Below are positions 9,326 to 18,634 of a stretch of DNA of 64,000 bases, piece after piece (position 1 is the first letter of the stretch; every line of letters starts with the position of its first letter). The stretch is from an uncultured Draconibacterium sp. (GTDB lineage: Bacteria; Bacteroidota; Bacteroidia; Bacteroidales; Prolixibacteraceae), in the NCBI GenBank assembly GCA_947492175.1, contig CANLMQ010000025.1, forward strand, positions 1 to 64,000. Direction: 5' to 3'. The notes under the pieces are model-generated. The model searched no databases. It saw only the letters and a program-made list of their open reading frames with translations, and was not told where the DNA came from. Made by a program: the position numbers and the translations under genes.

Positions 9326-10825
9326 TTATTTAGGCATTTCAGGAAGAGACCAACCATTGCGGTACGTGTGGTTAATCCATTCCTTTGCCACTTCTTTGGC
9401 ATTAAACTCAGCATACTGACGATCGAAACGTGGATCGCCATCTACTACATCAAACCTGTCAACCTTAACAATGCGAGCCTTGTCGGAATCAGAAATGTTC
9501 GTAAACTCCATATTCTCTCCGTCCCAGTAAAGAGTACGGTTCAGCGATTGAAGACGTACAGCCAGAACACCCATCACAACCATTTCGTTAAATGGTCCTG
9601 AATAGGCAAAGTTAGCCGTTCCTTCTACGCGACTTCCTACAGGCTCTTTACAGGCACGAATCCAGTCGCGCTCGTGTGCTCCGCTCCATGGCCCTTCTTC
9701 CGAACCCGGAATACGAGGTATGATTGGATCAGGCTCTTTAAAATCTTCCATACTATCGTATGGTAACAGCGTAGGCTTCATGCCATAGTAACTTGTCATG
9801 ATTTTGCCTTTGGTTCCCACAAATAACAAACCACCGCCGATGTCTTTACCCAAAACTTCACCATCGGGTAATTCAATCGGGCGTTCAGGAAGAAAACCTC
9901 CGTCGTACCACGTTACTTTTACCTCGGGCATCCCCACATCGGGCATGTTTTTCCTGGCCGGAAAGGTATAGGTCACCATTTCAGCATGAGGAGCACTCTC
10001 GGTATTTACAAGGGTTGAAGATGCCTCAACTTTTGTCGGATACTTCAGATTCAGTGCCCAGTAAACAGGATCCAGCACATGACAAGCCATATCACCAAGG
10101 GCACCGGTACCATAATCCCACCAGCCACGCCAGTTCCATGGGGTGTAAACCGAATTGTACGGACGGTATTTGGCAGGTCCGATAAACAGATCCCAATCCA
10201 GAGTATCAGGAACTGCCATCGATCCGTCAGGTTTCTGAAGTCCCTGAGGCCAGATCGGACGATCGGTCCAGGCATGCACCTCGGTTACTTCTCCAATAGC
10301 ACCTGACCAAATCCATTCGCAAACACGACGAATATCATCGCCTGAATTTCCCTGATTACCCATTTGAGTGGCTACGCCATATTTCTCGGCCAGTTTGGTT
10401 AACAAACGAGATTCGTAAACCGAGTGTGTTAATGGCTTTTGCGTGTAAACATGCTTCCCTAAAGTCATTGCGTGCGCTGTTACACCAGCGTGTGTATGAT
10501 CAGGAGTGGCAACCATTACAGCATCAATCGATTTGCCGTACTTGTCCAACATCTCGCGCCAGTCTTTAAACTTCTTGGCCTTCGGATAATCCTTGAAGGT
10601 TTTGGAGGCATAATGCCAGTCTACATCGCATAAAGCAACAATGTTCTCGCCACTCATGTTACGCAGGTTGTTACGTCCCATACCTCCTACACCAACGCCG
10701 GCAATATTTAACTTATCACTGGGCGAAACATGCCCGAATTTCTTCCCGAAAACACTACCGGGAACAATTGTAATACCTGCCGCAGCTGCTGCAGAACGGC
10801 CGATAAACTTTCTTCTGCTTACCAT
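9326..10825 (-). CDS. Secreted Gfo/Idh/MocA family oxidoreductase
   Basis: A 499-residue NAD(P)-dependent sugar oxidoreductase. A Tat-type signal (SRRKFIGRSAAAAAG) shows it is exported already folded, probably with its cofactor. The Rossmann fold starts NIAGVGVGGMGRNNL (about residue 40). The conserved loop reads GKHVYTQKP, so Gln replaces the usual Glu of EKP. The second half has the GFO C-terminal domain (WRGWWDYGTGALGDMACHVLDPVYWAL). Related secreted enzymes oxidise sugars at C3, or work as self-contained NAD-recycling glycosidases. It sits between the esterase and the isomerase genes on one strand. The substrate is not predictable from sequence. Confidence 0.9.
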   Translation of the reverse strand: MVSRRKFIGRSAAAAAGITIVPGSVFGKKFGHVSPSDKLNIAGVGVGGMGRNNLRNMSGENIVALCDVDWHYASKTFKDYPKAKKFKDWREMLDKYGKSIDAVMVATPDHTHAGVTAHAMTLGKHVYTQKPLTHSVYESRLLTKLAEKYGVATQMGNQGNSGDDIRRVCEWIWSGAIGEVTEVHAWTDRPIWPQGLQKPDGSMAVPDTLDWDLFIGPAKYRPYNSVYTPWNWRGWWDYGTGALGDMACHVLDPVYWALNLKYPTKVEASSTLVNTESAPHAEMVTYTFPARKNMPDVGMPEVKVTWYDGGFLPERPIELPDGEVLGKDIGGGLLFVGTKGKIMTSYYGMKPTLLPYDSMEDFKEPDPIIPRIPGSEEGPWSGAHERDWIRACKEPVGSRVEGTANFAYSGPFNEMVVMGVLAVRLQSLNRTLYWDGENMEFTNISDSDKARIVKVDRFDVVDGDPRFDRQYAEFNAKEVAKEWINHTYRNGWSLPEMPK

Positions 10826-10895
10826 AATCTTATTATTTTAGTTTATTTTATAATTGACAAAATTTAGATTGAAGAAATCAACCTATCAAACGTTT

Positions 10896-12344
10896 TTAAT
10901 CATTACCCCTTGTAGCATCATCCCAATTATCTGTTCTAAATGAGGATGCTGGTAAAAGATTTGTATCATATAAAGTTCCAACAATCCAGTTACGCCATGC
11001 ATATCTTACAGCTACTGGTTTCGATACCTTATCACTAATTACAAACACTTCATTTCTGCTAATAATTCTTGCATCCGCAGGATAAAATACTTTATCGTCA
11101 CCTGCAATCTCAAATCCATCTAATTTATTATATGCGTAAAGCCCCGTTTCTGCATTTTTGAATTTTAGGACTATCCCTCTATCCTTTACCTTTTGTGAAT
11201 CGAGAATTGGTGCAGCATAATCTATAGTCTGATAGCCATATGTTTGATTTAGCGCAATGAACAATAATCGATCAGCCGCCTCCTTCTTTTGGGGTGGATG
11301 AATACTATGCTCAGCTCCAATATCCATTGTTATTGCCATGCCAGAATTTGGAATCGAATTCAGACTCTGCAGCTGAGCCTCTCTGAGAAAAGCAGTATTA
11401 GCAGCTGTTTGAAAAGCGTCATTATTTCCATAAGAGAAAGGAGCAATCTGCACATAATAGAATGGGAAATCGCCAAGATTCCATCTTTGCCGCCAATCTT
11501 TTACCATTACTGGAAAAAGCTTTTTGTAAACTTCAGGCTCATGCCGATTTGATTCGCCCTGATACCATATTACCCCCTTTATATTATATGGAATCAATGG
11601 ATTAATCATCGAATTAAACAATGCCGTTGGGATTATATTCGTTTTTTTTGTGATTTCTACTTCATCAAGGTTAATCTGTTGATAATCACCTAACATTTCA
11701 TTGCTCATCCAGGCTTGAACTGAACTTCCTCCCCATGAAGTATGTATTAGACCTACGGGAACATCCAACACCTGCTGTAATTGCTGTCCAAAAAAATAAG
11801 CCAGAGCACTAAAACCAGAAACATTTTCTGGAGACGCCTGCTCCCATCCATTATATTCTTCAAAATCTTTTACCGGAACTTTAGAACCAGCCCGCCCTAC
11901 TGTAAATAAGCGTAAATTTGAATTATCAGACTTCGCAATTGCCATATTAGCTCCAAAGATAGGTTCTCCATGGTACCCCTTCAGTGACTGCCACATATTT
12001 GACTGACCAGAGCATAACCAAACTTCTCCAAAGACAATATTATCTAATTTAATATCTGATGTTTTACTTCTAAATCTAATTGTTTGAAGTTCTTTACTAT
12101 TTGTAGTTTTAACCTCAACACTCCAAAAGCCCTCATCATCAGCTCCAAAACGTTTTGTACCACTTAACCACGAGAAGTTTACCGAGATTTCCTCATTAGC
12201 TTCAGCCCATCCCCATAACTTTACAGTAGCATTACGCTGTAATACCATGTTTGAAGATATAATAGCAGGAAGCTTAATTTCTGCATAAATTAATTGTGTA
12301 AATAGCAATCCTGTAACAAAAAGCATCAATGTTTTTACTTTCAT
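10896..12344 (-). CDS. Sialate O-acetylesterase-like SGNH esterase
   Basis: About 482 residues when started at the internal Met (MKVKTLMLF), which gives a clean signal peptide. The open frame extends to 12392 but the extra residues are not signal-like. The SGNH hydrolase blocks are clear: GEVWLCSGQSNMWQSL with the catalytic Ser, HTSWGGSSVQAW, GVIWYQGESN, and the late Asp/His block (DIGAEHSIHPPQKKEAADRL). Members remove O-acetyl groups from sialic acid or from plant polysaccharides such as xylan. The protein is periplasmic. It lies 69 bases downstream of the DHDPS/NAL-family gene, so a role in deacetylating the substrate of this cluster is plausible. True sialic acid specificity is not shown. 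Confidence 0.88.
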   Translation of the reverse strand: MKVKTLMLFVTGLLFTQLIYAEIKLPAIISSNMVLQRNATVKLWGWAEANEEISVNFSWLSGTKRFGADDEGFWSVEVKTTNSKELQTIRFRSKTSDIKLDNIVFGEVWLCSGQSNMWQSLKGYHGEPIFGANMAIAKSDNSNLRLFTVGRAGSKVPVKDFEEYNGWEQASPENVSGFSALAYFFGQQLQQVLDVPVGLIHTSWGGSSVQAWMSNEMLGDYQQINLDEVEITKKTNIIPTALFNSMINPLIPYNIKGVIWYQGESNRHEPEVYKKLFPVMVKDWRQRWNLGDFPFYYVQIAPFSYGNNDAFQTAANTAFLREAQLQSLNSIPNSGMAITMDIGAEHSIHPPQKKEAADRLLFIALNQTYGYQTIDYAAPILDSQKVKDRGIVLKFKNAETGLYAYNKLDGFEIAGDDKVFYPADARIISRNEVFVISDKVSKPVAVRYAWRNWIVGTLYDTNLLPASSFRTDNWDDATRGND

Positions 12345-12413
12345 AATTTGTATTTTATTATTAATTCTAAACCTAAGATGAAAACAACTCACAAAAAGTT
12401 ATTCAGCCTGCAT

Positions 12414-13511
12414 TTATTTGCTCAACCACTTTCCTAAATTATCTGCAATGAAACTATCGTCATTTAAATGAGGGTATGCTGCATATACACGATCTATCTC
12501 CTCTTTTTGCCCGAGAGATAAAGCTTCATTTTCATCTAAAGTCCAAATCCCCTCCAATAAACCTTGCCTTCTCAAAACCTCATGGATTCCTGTAATACAA
12601 CCTGAAAAATTATTAGCTGCATCAAAAAAAGCGGCATTGCTGTCGGTTATCTGGTTAGCCAGAGCCAGTACATCCTGTATATTTCCATCCATTTTCCCTT
12701 CCTTGATTCTTTCCAGAAGCAGAACAGCAGAGCGGGTCCACACTGCCCAGTGCCCCAGTAAGCCGCCCACAATTTGCTTCCTAACCACTTGTCCGTCCAC
12801 GTTAATCTTGTATTCTGATAGCAAGTCAACCAGTATATTGTCATCGTTACCAGTATAAAGAGCAATTTCTTCTGCTCTCCCTGATTCAGCAACACCCCGC
12901 ACCACATCAAAGGTATGATAGCGGTTAAAAGGAGCCATTTTGATCGCAATTACATTTTTAATACGGGCAAACTCGCGCCAAAAACTGGTATCAAGCCTGC
13001 GCCCTCCAACAGCGAGTTGTAAATAAAATCCCACTACCGGAATAACATTTGCTACTGCCTTACAATGTTCGATAATCTCTTTGTTTGTAGCATCAGCAAA
13101 AGCTGCCACACTTAGTAGCACCGCATGGAATCCGCTGTCGAGTGCCTGTTTTGCTTCGGCCACTGCCTGATCGGTTTTTCCAATTACTCCCGCCACCCGA
13201 AAAACGGGTTTATGCTCTGTTGCCTCAAAACGGTCAAACTCCTCGCGTGCAATTTCCAAAACCGGTTTGAAAAGATTTATCTCCGGCAAACGGATTTCAA
13301 ACTGTGTAGTATGTACTGCCACTGCCACACCTCCTGCTCCTGCATCTAGGTAATACCGCATGAGCGCACGCTGACGGCGTTCATCCAGTTTTCTGTTTTT
13401 ATCAAGTGCCAGCGGAAGTGCCGGAATTACCATTCCTTTTCTAAAAGCATCAAATATATGTTGCGGGATTTCTTTCTTATCCATGTTTCCGATCTTTTTA
13501 ATATTTACCAT
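12414..13511 (-). CDS. Dihydrodipicolinate synthase/N-acetylneuraminate lyase family protein
   Basis: A 365-residue class I aldolase-type TIM barrel. The Schiff-base Lys is K191 in NVIAIKMAPFNRYH, and the phenolic Tyr is Y163 in VVGFYLQ. The usual GTTGE carboxylate-binding loop is replaced by AVHTTQFEI (about residues 65-73). This divergence argues against true DapA and for a keto-acid lyase or dehydratase on another substrate. There is no signal peptide, so the enzyme is cytoplasmic. The start overlaps the stop of the upstream epimerase gene by 14 bases. An alternative start at Met10 (13484) would remove the overlap. Last gene of a compact four-gene group (transporter, M20 hydrolase, epimerase, lyase). 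Confidence 0.82.
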   Translation of the reverse strand: MVNIKKIGNMDKKEIPQHIFDAFRKGMVIPALPLALDKNRKLDERRQRALMRYYLDAGAGGVAVAVHTTQFEIRLPEINLFKPVLEIAREEFDRFEATEHKPVFRVAGVIGKTDQAVAEAKQALDSGFHAVLLSVAAFADATNKEIIEHCKAVANVIPVVGFYLQLAVGGRRLDTSFWREFARIKNVIAIKMAPFNRYHTFDVVRGVAESGRAEEIALYTGNDDNILVDLLSEYKINVDGQVVRKQIVGGLLGHWAVWTRSAVLLLERIKEGKMDGNIQDVLALANQITDSNAAFFDAANNFSGCITGIHEVLRRQGLLEGIWTLDENEALSLGQKEEIDRVYAAYPHLNDDSFIADNLGKWLSK

Positions 13512-14535
13512 CTCTAACTTCGAAATGAGTAGGTTTTCCTAATAATTTTTTGTCTTCCTTCATCCAAGCTGCGGTCCAGTTAATCAGTTTTTTTACAGAA
13601 ATCTTTGTCGCTCCGAATAATGCTGTAGCTTTTCCCGGATTGTTAAGCAAAGCTGTCTGTGATTCTTCACCAGTAAATACAGGCTCCACATCAAATAATT
13701 TTCCAAACTCCTCCGCTACATCGCGTACTGCCAAGGTCTCTTCCCCTGTTATATTCAGGGCCAATGCCGGACTTTCGGCATGTTCGGTTGAACGCAGCAC
13801 CATGGCATTCGCATCGCCCTGCCAAATGATGTTAAAATACCCCATCGACAAATCTACCGGTTGCTTATTCTTAACCTTTGTTGCGATATCAACCAACACC
13901 CCGTAACGCGGCTCAACGGCATAGTTTAACCGAATGATCGTTACCGGCGTACCATATTTTTTGCTGCCGTATTCAAACATCCGCTCGCGCCCCAGGCACG
14001 ACTGGGCATATTCTCCCGCAGGTTCGGGGCGGTCTGTCTCAACCGAACCTCCTGACTCTACGGGCACCAAAGGGTAAATACAACCGGTTGAATAGGCAAC
14101 GATCCTGGAGTCTTTAAAATGCTCGGCTACCAAACCGGGCAAAAAAGTGTTCATACCCCAGGTAAGCGAAAGATTATCTTCTGCACCAAATTTCATTCCG
14201 GCCAGAAAAAATACATTTTTCACTTTGGGCAAACTCTTCAAAAAAGCGGTATCCAGCAAATCGCCCTGAATGGTTTCAATGCCCAGCTCTTCGATGTGTT
14301 TCTTTTCTTCCCCATTGCTGAAACGTGAAACCCCGATAATTCTCTTTTTCACGCCGGCTTCATCACATGCCCGCCGGGCCATGTGTGCCAACGAGGGGCC
14401 TATTTTACCGGCAATACCTAAAAAAATAATATCTCCATCCAGGCGCTTACCCCACTCAATTATCTCTTTCTCCGGGCGTGACATTAATTCGACCAACGCG
14501 TCTTCATTTTTAATTTTATCTTGATACTCGATCAT
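13498..14535 (-). CDS. NAD-dependent epimerase/dehydratase family protein (atypical SDR)
   Basis: A 345-residue extended SDR. The nucleotide-binding loop is GIAGKIG (residues 40-46), followed by a typical second strand (IIGVSRF), LLDTAFLKSL and NVFFLAG. The active-site region reads AYSTGCIYPL and then GEYAQSCLGRERM. The Tyr (176) is present, but the position of the catalytic Lys in YxxxK is Cys180. The chemistry may therefore be unusual or a different Lys may serve; a distinct SDR subfamily is likely. The start codon overlaps the stop of the M20 gene by 4 bases (ATGA), which indicates translational coupling. Cytoplasmic. Confidence 0.82.
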   Translation of the reverse strand: MIEYQDKIKNEDALVELMSRPEKEIIEWGKRLDGDIIFLGIAGKIGPSLAHMARRACDEAGVKKRIIGVSRFSNGEEKKHIEELGIETIQGDLLDTAFLKSLPKVKNVFFLAGMKFGAEDNLSLTWGMNTFLPGLVAEHFKDSRIVAYSTGCIYPLVPVESGGSVETDRPEPAGEYAQSCLGRERMFEYGSKKYGTPVTIIRLNYAVEPRYGVLVDIATKVKNKQPVDLSMGYFNIIWQGDANAMVLRSTEHAESPALALNITGEETLAVRDVAEEFGKLFDVEPVFTGEESQTALLNNPGKATALFGATKISVKKLINWTAAWMKEDKKLLGKPTHFEVRDGKY

Positions 14536-15659
14536 TGTAAACTGTCTCCTTTTAAAATTATATTCGTGTATATTTTTACTGCATTTGTAAGCTTATCCAA
14601 ACAACAAAACTCATCTGTTTTATGCGCCATTTCAGGTTCTCCCGGCCCCAGAATTACAAGAGGAGCTTCTTTAAAAGTCGGCTGAAGCACAGCTCCATCC
14701 GTAAGATAAGGGAGCGACTTTGGAAAGCCTTTCGTTTGTTCGGTAATTCCACACGCCCGGAAAACGAGCTGCACAAATGGATTTGTTTCATTTGTTGACA
14801 CGGCCTCCATATCAACCAGCGTTTCGATGCTAACATCTTTTCCCAGTGCCAGCGTCAATCGTTTAAGCAAATCACCGTGATCGGTATGGGACGTCGTTCT
14901 TGCATCGATTGTAAACATGGCATAATCAGGTACCGAATTGAGATTCGTTCCCCCCTGCATTTTTCCCACATTTAGCGTTGAAAGCCCCAGCAAAGGATGT
15001 CTTTCCTCTTTAAAATCAAAACTTTCTACCGTTAAAATGGCACGCGCTACTTTGTAAATGGCATTATCCCCCAGATGTGGCATCGACGAGTGAGCGGTTT
15101 TACCGGAAGCCGTTATATTCAAATAAAGTGCTCCCTTATGTCCGATGGCGGGAATGTTTCCGGTTGGCTCGCCCACCACAATTCCTTTCGCCTCCGCAAA
15201 CTCTTTATAAGTTGCAACAAGATGTTTTGCTCCCTGGCATCCAGTTTCCTCTCCCGCTGTAAAAACAAGTGTTACATCCGCGTCAGGCTTTTTTTTGACC
15301 GCACAAATGGCGGCGACCATCATCGCTGCCAACCCGCCTTTCATATCACTGGACCCGCGGCCGTATACTTTACCTTCCTTGATTTCTCCCCCAAGCGGGG
15401 AAACAGTCCAGTTTTCCACAGCAAAAGGAACCGTATCAAAATGACCGGAAAAAACCAAAGGACGCTCTCCCTTCCCGCTCTTATTTCGGGCTACCAGGTG
15501 CAAACGGTTCTCTTCATAAGGGATATACTTCACCTCAAATCCATTTTCAGCAAGCAATGCACCGCATAGTTTTGCCGCACTTTCCTCATTGCCCGGCGGA
15601 TTAACCGTATTGAGCCGGATCAGCTCGCACGTTAAGTTTATTACATCAGGAATTGGCAT
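14532..15659 (-). CDS. M20 family metallohydrolase (ArgE/DapE-like)
   Basis: A 375-residue zinc-dependent amidohydrolase. The di-zinc ligands are visible: His73 and Asp75 in SGHFDTVPF, Asp105 in GRGSSDMKGG, the catalytic Glu137 and ligand Glu138 in AGEETGC, Glu164 in VVGEPTG, and the last His in MAHKTDEF near the C-terminus. The lid/dimerisation domain lies about residues 175-285. M20 enzymes remove acyl groups from amino acids or cut dipeptides and N-acylated compounds. No signal peptide is present, so it acts in the cytoplasm, after uptake by the transporter encoded 10 bases upstream. It overlaps the next gene by 4 bases. Deacylation of an N-acylated intermediate is an inference from context. 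Confidence 0.88.
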   Translation of the reverse strand: MPIPDVINLTCELIRLNTVNPPGNEESAAKLCGALLAENGFEVKYIPYEENRLHLVARNKSGKGERPLVFSGHFDTVPFAVENWTVSPLGGEIKEGKVYGRGSSDMKGGLAAMMVAAICAVKKKPDADVTLVFTAGEETGCQGAKHLVATYKEFAEAKGIVVGEPTGNIPAIGHKGALYLNITASGKTAHSSMPHLGDNAIYKVARAILTVESFDFKEERHPLLGLSTLNVGKMQGGTNLNSVPDYAMFTIDARTTSHTDHGDLLKRLTLALGKDVSIETLVDMEAVSTNETNPFVQLVFRACGITEQTKGFPKSLPYLTDGAVLQPTFKEAPLVILGPGEPEMAHKTDEFCCLDKLTNAVKIYTNIILKGDSLQ

Positions 15660-15669
15660 AATTTCTCAG

Positions 15670-16899
15670 TTATAGTGATTGGATATAAACTACGATTTTA
15701 TTGTACATAAAATAAACCATGACGCTAATCAGGATGAATCCCAGAATGGCTAATACATTTTGCCAGATGTTGTTCTTTAACTTGCCCATCACTTTGGCAT
15801 TGTTCATGATCAGAACAATACCAGCCGCAATTAAGGGAACGGCCAAAATAGAAGATGCAGAGGCTAAAATGAGTGCATAAACCGCATCGCCTTTAAAAAA
15901 CACAGCCACCAACATACCGATCAATAGTATAACAGAAGTAAAGATTTTGGGCATTTTTTCATTCATCGAACGTCCCAGTCCCAAGCCATCGGAAAGAAGG
16001 CCTCCTCCCATCACTGCGTTCACCATCAGCGATGAAAAAGCAGCCGCAGAAAGCCCGATACTGAAAACGATTTTAGCCGAGCTTCCAAACAATGATTCCA
16101 ACTGCATGGCCATATCAGCTGCCGAGCGAACCGTTATTCCCTGCGGTTGAAGAATTGCAGCCGATGTGGTTATTAAAAGGATGGATACAGTTGCCAACAA
16201 GAAAATTCCCATGTAGGTATCCGTCAGTCCTTTTTTGAGGCTTGAGGTTTTCCAGCCTTTGTCCTGGGCAAAATACGCCTGGTAGATTGCCCCATGCAAA
16301 ACAAAAGTGGTTCCCACCAAAGCAGCTATGATATCCAGGTTCTCAAGGACAAAGGAATGCGGAATAAACCCGGAAGCCAATTGAACAGGATCAGGCTTAG
16401 CCAGCACGAGATTAAAAAAGAAGGCCAGTATCATTATCATAACCATCCCGATCATTAGCTTTTCAAGTATTTTGTAAAGGTTTTTAGCCCAAAAAACCAG
16501 GAGCATTCCCAGCGGCGTAAAAACAAAAGGCCATATTCGTTCATTCACTCCGCTTATTCCTTCCATGGCAATACCAATCCCCAGATTGTTCCCAAACTGG
16601 AAACTGCACGCCGACAGAAAAGCTGAGATCCCGATTACCCCGGCAAACCAGCGGCCATAGTTAGAGGCGATGGATTGTAAAATTGAGTCATTATTAGAGA
16701 CTCCAAAACGAAGTGCCATTGAAGCATAAGCCACCATTGAAATTCCAGCCGGCACAATAACCCACAAAAACAAATATCCGTGTTCTGAGCCTATTCGAGA
16801 GGCCACCGTTATACTTCCTGGTCCCAGGGCAGCAGAAGCAACTATAAACCCGGGCCCCAGTGACCTGAAAAATTCTTTTATTTTTTTAAGATAATACAT
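15670..16899 (-). CDS. Nramp-fold membrane transporter lacking metal-binding motifs
   Basis: About 409 residues from the internal Met (MYYLKKIK). The open frame reaches 16962 through a GTG start, but the extra N-terminal residues add nothing recognisable. The Nramp/SLC11 fold is clear from the first helix LGPGFIVASAALGPGS and from about 11 hydrophobic segments. However, the metal-binding DPGN of helix 1 is GPGS here (residues 26-29), and the MPH motif of helix 6 reads VLH in GTTFVLHGAIYQA. Both known Mn/Fe ligand sets are therefore missing, so it is probably not a manganese transporter. Context (M20 hydrolase, epimerase, lyase) suggests an organic solute. First gene of the compact four-gene group. 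Confidence 0.8.
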   Translation of the reverse strand: MYYLKKIKEFFRSLGPGFIVASAALGPGSITVASRIGSEHGYLFLWVIVPAGISMVAYASMALRFGVSNNDSILQSIASNYGRWFAGVIGISAFLSACSFQFGNNLGIGIAMEGISGVNERIWPFVFTPLGMLLVFWAKNLYKILEKLMIGMVMIMILAFFFNLVLAKPDPVQLASGFIPHSFVLENLDIIAALVGTTFVLHGAIYQAYFAQDKGWKTSSLKKGLTDTYMGIFLLATVSILLITTSAAILQPQGITVRSAADMAMQLESLFGSSAKIVFSIGLSAAAFSSLMVNAVMGGGLLSDGLGLGRSMNEKMPKIFTSVILLIGMLVAVFFKGDAVYALILASASSILAVPLIAAGIVLIMNNAKVMGKLKNNIWQNVLAILGFILISVMVYFMYNKIVVYIQSL

Positions 16900-17024
16900 T
16901 CGTACCTGTTCATTAGTTTTAATTATCAAATCGTTGAACAATGATTGTTGCAAACACAACACTTCCCTTCTTCTTTTATTAACAGTAACATTGTCTGTTC
17001 GATTTTTTCTGAATAATAATTCGG

Positions 17025-18617
17025 TTATACTATTTTCTTTTTATTACTATCCCATATCATTGTCCTTTTTTCGAGATATGATTTATGAGCCATGATGCAG
17101 GCAATCCCTTCCTGGAATGCCATTTCTATGTTGGCGCTGGTGGTTCCTCCGTTCCGAATACATTCCAACCATTCGCGTAGGTGGAGGTGTGTTATATCTA
17201 CACTCCGTCCGTTAATAGTAGTTGTAGTAAACCCACTCGATGTATAATATTTTCCTGTTGCAGAGCTTACTGCATCGGTTTGCCCGGCACCGGGATTAAA
17301 AGAAATCATTGGAGCCCCTGGGTCTATTGCTCCCGAGCGGATTCGGTCGGCATATCGGGTTGAATTCCGATCGGCCATAATGATAGCATTGTTGCCCAGT
17401 TCCATCGAAGCATCGTGCCCCATAAACACCCTTCCACGTTCACGACTTGAGGCAAGGTTACCACTGTAAAGCAATGTTAAATCTTGATTCGGGTACTCGA
17501 ACACGCAGTGCAGCGAGTCCGGCACTTCCCTGTTATCTTTCCAGTAATAAATGCCCCCTGACGAAGTAACGGATTCAGGAATACCAATATGTAGCAACTG
17601 GTTTACCGCGTCGAATTCGTGAGAAAACAATTGCCCTATTAGGCCGGTATCATAATCAAACCATTTGCTCCAGTTATAATACCTATCAGTACTAAAAGGA
17701 GTATAATTAGTATCTCCCAGCCATTGTTTCCAATCGATGGTATTCTCGTTTCCAGGCTTTGGGTTTCCGTTGGGATCCAAGTGCCTGATCCAGGCACCGT
17801 TGGCTGTATTCCGGTTCGAAGTGGTTTCTATCAAAGTAATTTTACCAAGTATATCTTTTTTAATGATTTCTTTGGCTTGCTGAAAAACAATACTCTTTGT
17901 AATTTGATGCCCCAATTGGTAAACAACATTACTGTTTTTTACGGTTGTATAAAGTTCATTCAGTTCCTCTTCGTTTAAAGCCGGACTTTTTTCGCAGTAA
18001 ACATGCTTCCCAGCCCGAGCTGCCTCGGTGGCAATGCGGGCATGGTGGTGATCGGGCGTGGCAATAATTACCGCATCGATATCTTTATCGGCCAGCATTT
18101 CCTGGTAGGTAGGGTACCTTTTTATCGGCAATTTGGGTGCATTCTGTCCGCCGGGACGGATCTCATTCCCAGCTGTGGCTAGCCCCTTTTGGGCATGCAA
18201 ATCAAACACATCGCAAATGCCGGTTATTGCTACATTCAGGTATTCCTGTGCCAACCAATTAGCTAGAGTATTGCTCTTTTGCCCTTTTTTCACATCCATG
18301 GGATGCATGAATCCCAGTGCCTTAGATAACTGACCGGCACGAGTACCAAAACCGATAAACCCAATGCGAATCAAATCTCCAGAAGGTTTATTGTTTCCAT
18401 AATCGCTTTCTGGAAGTTCAATGGAATCGAGTCCCAGTTCCTTTAGAACAGAACCTCTTTTTTGAATATTATAATTATTCTTTTTAAATATTTCAAATCC
18501 CATAAAACCAGCAACGGGTAATCCTGCCAGCGCTTTTAATACGGTTCTTCGTTGCATTCCTCCAGCTGTCTTTTTATCGTTATCCTTTGGATTTTCAGTT
18601 TTATTCCTATCTGTCAT
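17025..18617 (-). CDS. Secreted Gfo/Idh/MocA family oxidoreductase, long form
   Basis: A 530-residue protein with a Tat-like N-terminus (MQRRTVLKALAGLPVAG, after about 20 polar residues). The Rossmann domain begins IRIGFIGFGTRAG (about residue 83), and IIATPDHHHARIA marks the cofactor domain. The conserved loop is GKHVYCEKSPAL, so Ser replaces the Pro of EKP. The C-terminal domain contains WSKWFDYDTGLIGQLFSHEFDAVNQLL, which matches the other secreted Gfo proteins of the window. It probably oxidises a sugar in the periplasm. It is co-directional with a DoxX gene upstream and the Nramp-fold transporter downstream. Confidence 0.87.
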   Translation of the reverse strand: MTDRNKTENPKDNDKKTAGGMQRRTVLKALAGLPVAGFMGFEIFKKNNYNIQKRGSVLKELGLDSIELPESDYGNNKPSGDLIRIGFIGFGTRAGQLSKALGFMHPMDVKKGQKSNTLANWLAQEYLNVAITGICDVFDLHAQKGLATAGNEIRPGGQNAPKLPIKRYPTYQEMLADKDIDAVIIATPDHHHARIATEAARAGKHVYCEKSPALNEEELNELYTTVKNSNVVYQLGHQITKSIVFQQAKEIIKKDILGKITLIETTSNRNTANGAWIRHLDPNGNPKPGNENTIDWKQWLGDTNYTPFSTDRYYNWSKWFDYDTGLIGQLFSHEFDAVNQLLHIGIPESVTSSGGIYYWKDNREVPDSLHCVFEYPNQDLTLLYSGNLASSRERGRVFMGHDASMELGNNAIIMADRNSTRYADRIRSGAIDPGAPMISFNPGAGQTDAVSSATGKYYTSSGFTTTTINGRSVDITHLHLREWLECIRNGGTTSANIEMAFQEGIACIMAHKSYLEKRTMIWDSNKKKIV

Positions 18618-18634
18618 ATTACTCCTCCTTTCTG

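Noticed and set aside
12345..12392. Upstream extension of the sialate esterase frame
   Set aside because: The first 16 residues are basic and not signal-like; the Met at 12344 gives a normal signal peptide.
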